From assembly GCA_938036665.1 (NCBI GenBank), contig CALHWR010000231.1:1-20331 (forward strand): DNA of 20,331 nucleotides, written 5' to 3'. The translations under genes and the position numbers were made by a program. This document shows, piece by piece, positions 16,009 to 20,331 of the stretch. A model generated the notes under the pieces. It saw nothing but the letters and a program-made list of their open reading frames with translations. It had not been told where the DNA came from and ran no database searches. The DNA comes from an uncultured Collinsella sp. Its GTDB lineage: Bacteria; Actinomycetota; Coriobacteriia; Coriobacteriales; Coriobacteriaceae. Within the stretch, counting starts at the first letter, position 1; every line of letters begins with the position of its first letter.

Positions 16009-16243
16009 AAGGGCCCGTGGACAAAAAATAGCAAATATGAGTACTGTTACCAATTTAGTAACAGCGATTTCATGCCATCAGAAGGCGATTTGGACACAAG
16101 GCGTCCTACGGCGGAGGAATTGCAGGCATTTATCAGCTAAGTACTTGGACATATGTTGCGTAACACTGCATATTTTGCAAAAAGATAATGCTACAGGGCT
16201 TGTGACAGTACTCATATTTGACGTTTTTTGCCCACGACCCCTT
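16009..16243. mobile_element. MITE-like 235-bp element with about 45-bp terminal inverted repeats
   Basis: The left end (16009-16053) and the reverse complement of the right end (16199-16243) match at about 36 of 45 positions by eye. They include a perfect 16-bp core CAAATATGAGTACTGT (left 16032-16047), plus CAAAAAA and CGTGG blocks in the same order. The inside is AT-rich next to the G+C-rich genes, and no transposase is encoded. The left end also folds on itself (CTGTTAC, loop, GTAACAG, 16044-16064). No clear target duplication was found. It could instead be a pair of copies of an intergenic repeat. Confidence 0.55.
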
Positions 16244-16290
16244 ATTGCGTGGGCGAATCAGTTGCAAAGCGGGATCCAAAGCGTCCTTCG

Positions 16291-16330
16291 CAAACAAATA
16301 GCCGGGCCCCGCGCGATGCGGACCCCGGCT
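16291..16330 (-). terminator. Weak terminator after glutamine synthetase III
   Basis: On the minus strand AGCCGGG pairs with CCCGGCT across an interrupted G+C-rich stem (16300-16330), followed by ATTTGTTTG. It lies 30 bp after the stop. The T-tract is poor. Confidence 0.5.
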
Positions 16331-16359
16331 CAATACCGTGACGATATGTCAGTTACGCT

Positions 16360-18447
<2,088 letters not shown>

Positions 18448-18468
18448 ACGGAACTCCCTTCGTATCGG

Positions 18469-18487
18469 CACCGCGTGAGAAGCGGTG
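18469..18487 (-). promoter_or_regulatory. Small hairpin in the glutamine synthetase leader
   Basis: CACCGC and GCGGTG pair perfectly around a 7-nt loop about 22 bp upstream of the start codon. Role unknown; it is close enough to affect ribosome access. Confidence 0.35.
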
Positions 18488-18526
18488 TTGATTACTAACG
18501 AACGAGTCATAGCTTAGGCTCGCCGT

Positions 18527-18564
18527 GTTTCCGCGACATTACCGTTGTGTTGCTGTCGCGAAAC
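18527..18564. promoter_or_regulatory. Inverted repeat upstream of glutamine synthetase
   Basis: GTTTCCGCGACA (18527-18538) is complementary, apart from one extra base, to TGTCGCGAAAC (18554-18564), with a 15-nt spacer. It lies 80-117 bp upstream of the ATG, a plausible operator or leader stem. I could not assign a regulator. Confidence 0.4.
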
Positions 18565-18600
18565 CAATCAATGAGGTTACCGCATCGCGGCAGTATTGCC

Positions 18601-18710
18601 ACCCTTAACAGCCAATGAACTGTATAAATTGCAGACCTCCCCGCATGGTTTAAGGGTAGTCAATTTAGGACGGGGCTAAATTGACTGGTATTTCGCATCA
18701 GATACCAGTC
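18601..18710 (+). promoter_or_regulatory. Cluster of overlapping inverted repeats upstream of metF
   Basis: Three perfect inverted repeats follow each other. ACCCTTAA (18601-18608) pairs with TTAAGGGT (18650-18657). AGTCAATTTAG (18658-18668) pairs with 18676-18686. GACTGGTAT (18683-18691) pairs with ATACCAGTC (18702-18710), followed by TTTATAG. The second and third share GACT (18683-18686), so they exclude each other. It resembles a leader switch, but it matches no riboswitch class I know, and no promoter placing it all in a transcript is certain. Confidence 0.5.
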
Positions 18711-18873
18711 TTTATAGTCCGTGCCTAGATTAGCCGCTCTGTTATAGATAAAGCCGATAGCAAGGCATCTTTGATTAGTATCCTCAAATAGCGAGTGAAA
18801 CTCCACCGTGACACAGTGGTGCTGTAGAATCCTTACAACACATCACACTATTACGTATCTAAAGGAGCACGAT

Positions 18874-19746
18874 ATGCGCGTCGACGAGGTTTTTAAGCAG
18901 GCAGCTTCCCAGGGCACTGCACCCGTTTCGTTTGAGATGTTCCCGCCCAAGGGCGAGCTTACCCTCGACACGGCTCGCGAAGTGGCAGGCAATCTGTGCA
19001 AGCTTTCGCCGAGCTTTGTCTCGGTCACCTGCTCGGCTGGCGGCTCGGGCAACGGCGCCACCACCGCCCCCATCGCGCATATGATTACGAGCGAATTCGA
19101 TACGCCCTCGGTGGCGCACCTCACCTGTGTGGGCCGTACCCACGCCGATATCGCCGCCAAGATCGATGAGTACCGCACCGCCGGCGTGGAAAACATCCTG
19201 GCCCTGCGTGGCGATCTCCCTGCCGGCGCGACCGAGGACGACAAGCCCGCCTCCGACTACGCCTACGCCCGCGACCTCATCCCCGAGCTCGTCGACGCCG
19301 GCTTTTGCGTGGGTGCCGCAGCCTACCCCGAGGGCCACATTGCCTGCGAGGATCTCAACCTCTCGGTCGAACACCTCAAGCAAAAACAGGACGCCGGCGC
19401 GAGCTTCTTTGTGACGCAGCTCTTTTTTGATAACGAGTGCTTCTATCGTTTTCGCGAGCTTGCCGACAAGGCCGGCATCACCGTGCCCATTACCGCGGGC
19501 ATCATGCCGTTTATGGGCAAGTCGCAGATCAGCCGCATGGTCTTTATGTGCGGCGCGTCACTGCCCTCCCCCGTCATCAAGATTCTCGCCAAGTACGAGA
19601 ACGACCCCGAGAGCCTGCAGGCAGCCGGTGTAGATTATGCCGCCCGTCAGCTTTGCGACCTCAAGGAGCACGGTGCCGCCGGTCTGCACCTGTACACTAT
19701 GAATCGTCCTGCGATCGCCGCGACCATTATGGAGCGCCTGGGGTAA
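18874..19746 (+). CDS. metF: 5,10-methylenetetrahydrofolate reductase
   Basis: It reduces methylene-THF to methyl-THF using FAD and NAD(P)H, supplying methyl groups for methionine synthesis. The 290-aa length is that of bacterial MetF. SFEMFPPKGE carries the catalytic-type Glu21. VTCSAGGSGNG (51-61), AHLTCVGRT (81-89), ALRGDLP with Asp114 (110-116) and FFVTQLFFDNE (178-188) are the usual FAD- and folate-binding blocks. The ATG at 18874 follows AAAGGAG at ideal spacing; the open frame extends to 18808 without protein character. The stop overlaps the ATG of the next gene (TAATG), so both are translationally coupled in one methionine-synthesis operon. Confidence 0.96.
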   Translation: MRVDEVFKQAASQGTAPVSFEMFPPKGELTLDTAREVAGNLCKLSPSFVSVTCSAGGSGNGATTAPIAHMITSEFDTPSVAHLTCVGRTHADIAAKIDEYRTAGVENILALRGDLPAGATEDDKPASDYAYARDLIPELVDAGFCVGAAAYPEGHIACEDLNLSVEHLKQKQDAGASFFVTQLFFDNECFYRFRELADKAGITVPITAGIMPFMGKSQISRMVFMCGASLPSPVIKILAKYENDPESLQAAGVDYAARQLCDLKEHGAAGLHLYTMNRPAIAATIMERLG

Positions 19747-20331
19747 TGGAAAAACCGCACATCGATACAACCGCTGTCGAAGTGCCGGCCGACCTTGCGT
19801 CGCCGGCGCTTTACCGTGTCGATGCTGCGCACCATCCCCGTGTCGACCGTGCCGAGATGCTGCGGTATCTGGGTTACGGCGGCCAGCAGATTGAGCCCGA
19901 GCTGTCACGACGTATTGAGCTTGTGGTCGAGCGCCTTGAGCTGGACATTGAGCCCCGCGGCGTGCGGCGCGTGTTTACCGTCGATGCCACGGGCGTGGAC
20001 GAGCAGGGAGAGCCTTGCATCCGTCTGGTTGGCACCAACGTTGAGCTGCGCGGTCGCGACATCTATCGACATCTCAAAGACGCCCGCTTTGCCGCGCTCA
20101 TGGCATGCACCCTCGGCATGGACGCCGAGCGCCGCCTGCGTACCACGGGAGCCCAGCAGCCCCTGGAGGGAGCCGTGCTCGACGCCGCATGCTCTGCCTA
20201 TGTAGAAGCCGCCGTCGAGCAGATGGACCAGCAGGTCAAGGCTGCGGCCGCTGCACACGGGCTCGCCGGTAACTGGCGCTTTAGTCCCGGCTATGGCGAC
20301 TGCCCGCTCTCGGCCCAGCGCTCAATCGTGG
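19746..20331 (+). CDS. Stand-alone cobalamin-dependent methionine synthase activation protein (3' end outside window)
   Basis: Translation from the ATG overlapping the metF stop is open to the window edge (195 codons). It opens with VPADLASPALYRVDAAHHPR and MLRYLGYGG. Near residues 178-188 comes RFSPGYGDCPL, which fits the RxxxGY AdoMet-binding signature of the MetH reactivation domain. That domain helps reductively methylate oxidised cob(II)alamin using AdoMet and an electron donor. In E. coli it is the C-terminal part of MetH; here, as in Thermotoga TM0269, it begins as its own protein. What follows its C-terminus, and whether the catalytic MetH gene is next, is outside the window. Confidence 0.85.
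   Translation, partial: MEKPHIDTTAVEVPADLASPALYRVDAAHHPRVDRAEMLRYLGYGGQQIEPELSRRIELVVERLELDIEPRGVRRVFTVDATGVDEQGEPCIRLVGTNVELRGRDIYRHLKDARFAALMACTLGMDAERRLRTTGAQQPLEGAVLDAACSAYVEAAVEQMDQQVKAAAAAHGLAGNWRFSPGYGDCPLSAQRSIV

Larger units (their letters stand above)
15723..16359. other. 637-bp intergenic region between tRNA-Glu and glutamine synthetase
   Basis: No protein gene is supported here. It contains the tRNA terminator, a 101-bp G+C-rich insert (15793-15893) with several short self-complementary stretches, the duplicated tRNA tail with a second terminator, the inverted-repeat element, a hairpin at 16230-16254 (GCCCACG/CGTGGGC) that overlaps the element's right end, and the weak terminator of glutamine synthetase. 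Confidence 0.6.
18448..18873. other. 426-bp divergent intergenic region between glutamine synthetase and metF
   Basis: It contains the glutamine synthetase leader repeats on the left, the overlapping inverted repeats at 18601-18710 in the middle, and a -10-like TAGAAT (18825-18830) without a good -35 upstream of metF. TATAAA at 18623-18628 is another possible -10. No open frame is credible. Confidence 0.5.

Noticed and set aside
15705..16243. CRISPR array
   Set aside because: There are only two copies of each repeat, with unequal non-spacer-like intervals and inverted pairs. No cas gene is in the window.
18601..18873. Known SAM, THF or cobalamin riboswitch upstream of metF
   Set aside because: I looked for the conserved core sequences of these classes by eye and did not find them. 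The inverted repeats are reported only as an unassigned structure.

Overview
The window looks like chromosomal DNA from a Coriobacteriia gut actinobacterium, most likely Collinsella or a close relative. This rests on the high G+C with strongly third-position-biased codons, AAAGGAG-type ribosome binding sites, and the gene mix: type III glutamine synthetase, MurT/GatD, a stand-alone methionine synthase activation protein and several iron-type alcohol dehydrogenases. The genus is an inference; no 16S gene is present.

Layout. 1-373: 3' end of a class I methyltransferase, then a possible remnant of another gene at 383. 528-2126 (-): guaA. 2395-3408 (+): cytoplasmic L-asparaginase. 3431-4115: a small XRE repressor and a divergent 129-aa gene around a perfect 24-bp palindrome. 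4125-5593 (-): ychF followed by a DUF1648-type membrane protein. 5708-6961 (-): a polyferredoxin. 7113-10701 (-): three iron-type alcohol dehydrogenase superfamily genes in a row, two GldA-like and one resembling the AdhE C-terminal domain, with strong terminators at both junctions. 11202-15544 (+): an apparent three-gene operon of two divergent paralogous helical-repeat proteins and a single-chain fusion of MurT with GatD, the lipid II isoglutaminyl synthase. 15646-15722 (+): tRNA-Glu(TTC), followed by a partly duplicated tail with a 189-nt period and then a 235-bp element with long inverted ends. 16360-18447 (-): type III glutamine synthetase. 18874-20331 (+): metF and the start of a gene for a stand-alone cobalamin-dependent methionine synthase activation protein, cut by the window edge.

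Most genes are core metabolism. Glutamine and amide nitrogen recur: GMP synthetase and MurT-GatD use glutamine, glutamine synthetase makes it, and asparaginase releases ammonia from asparagine. The dehydrogenase block suggests fermentative redox balancing or glycerol/diol metabolism. metF and its neighbour serve methyl supply for cobalamin-dependent methionine synthesis.

The least ordinary parts are the MurT-GatD fusion with its unexplained paralog pair, the repeated tRNA-Glu tail, the inverted-repeat element at 16009-16243, the symmetric XRE operator, and the overlapping hairpins upstream of metF. I saw no CRISPR array, no intact transposase and no complete prophage.
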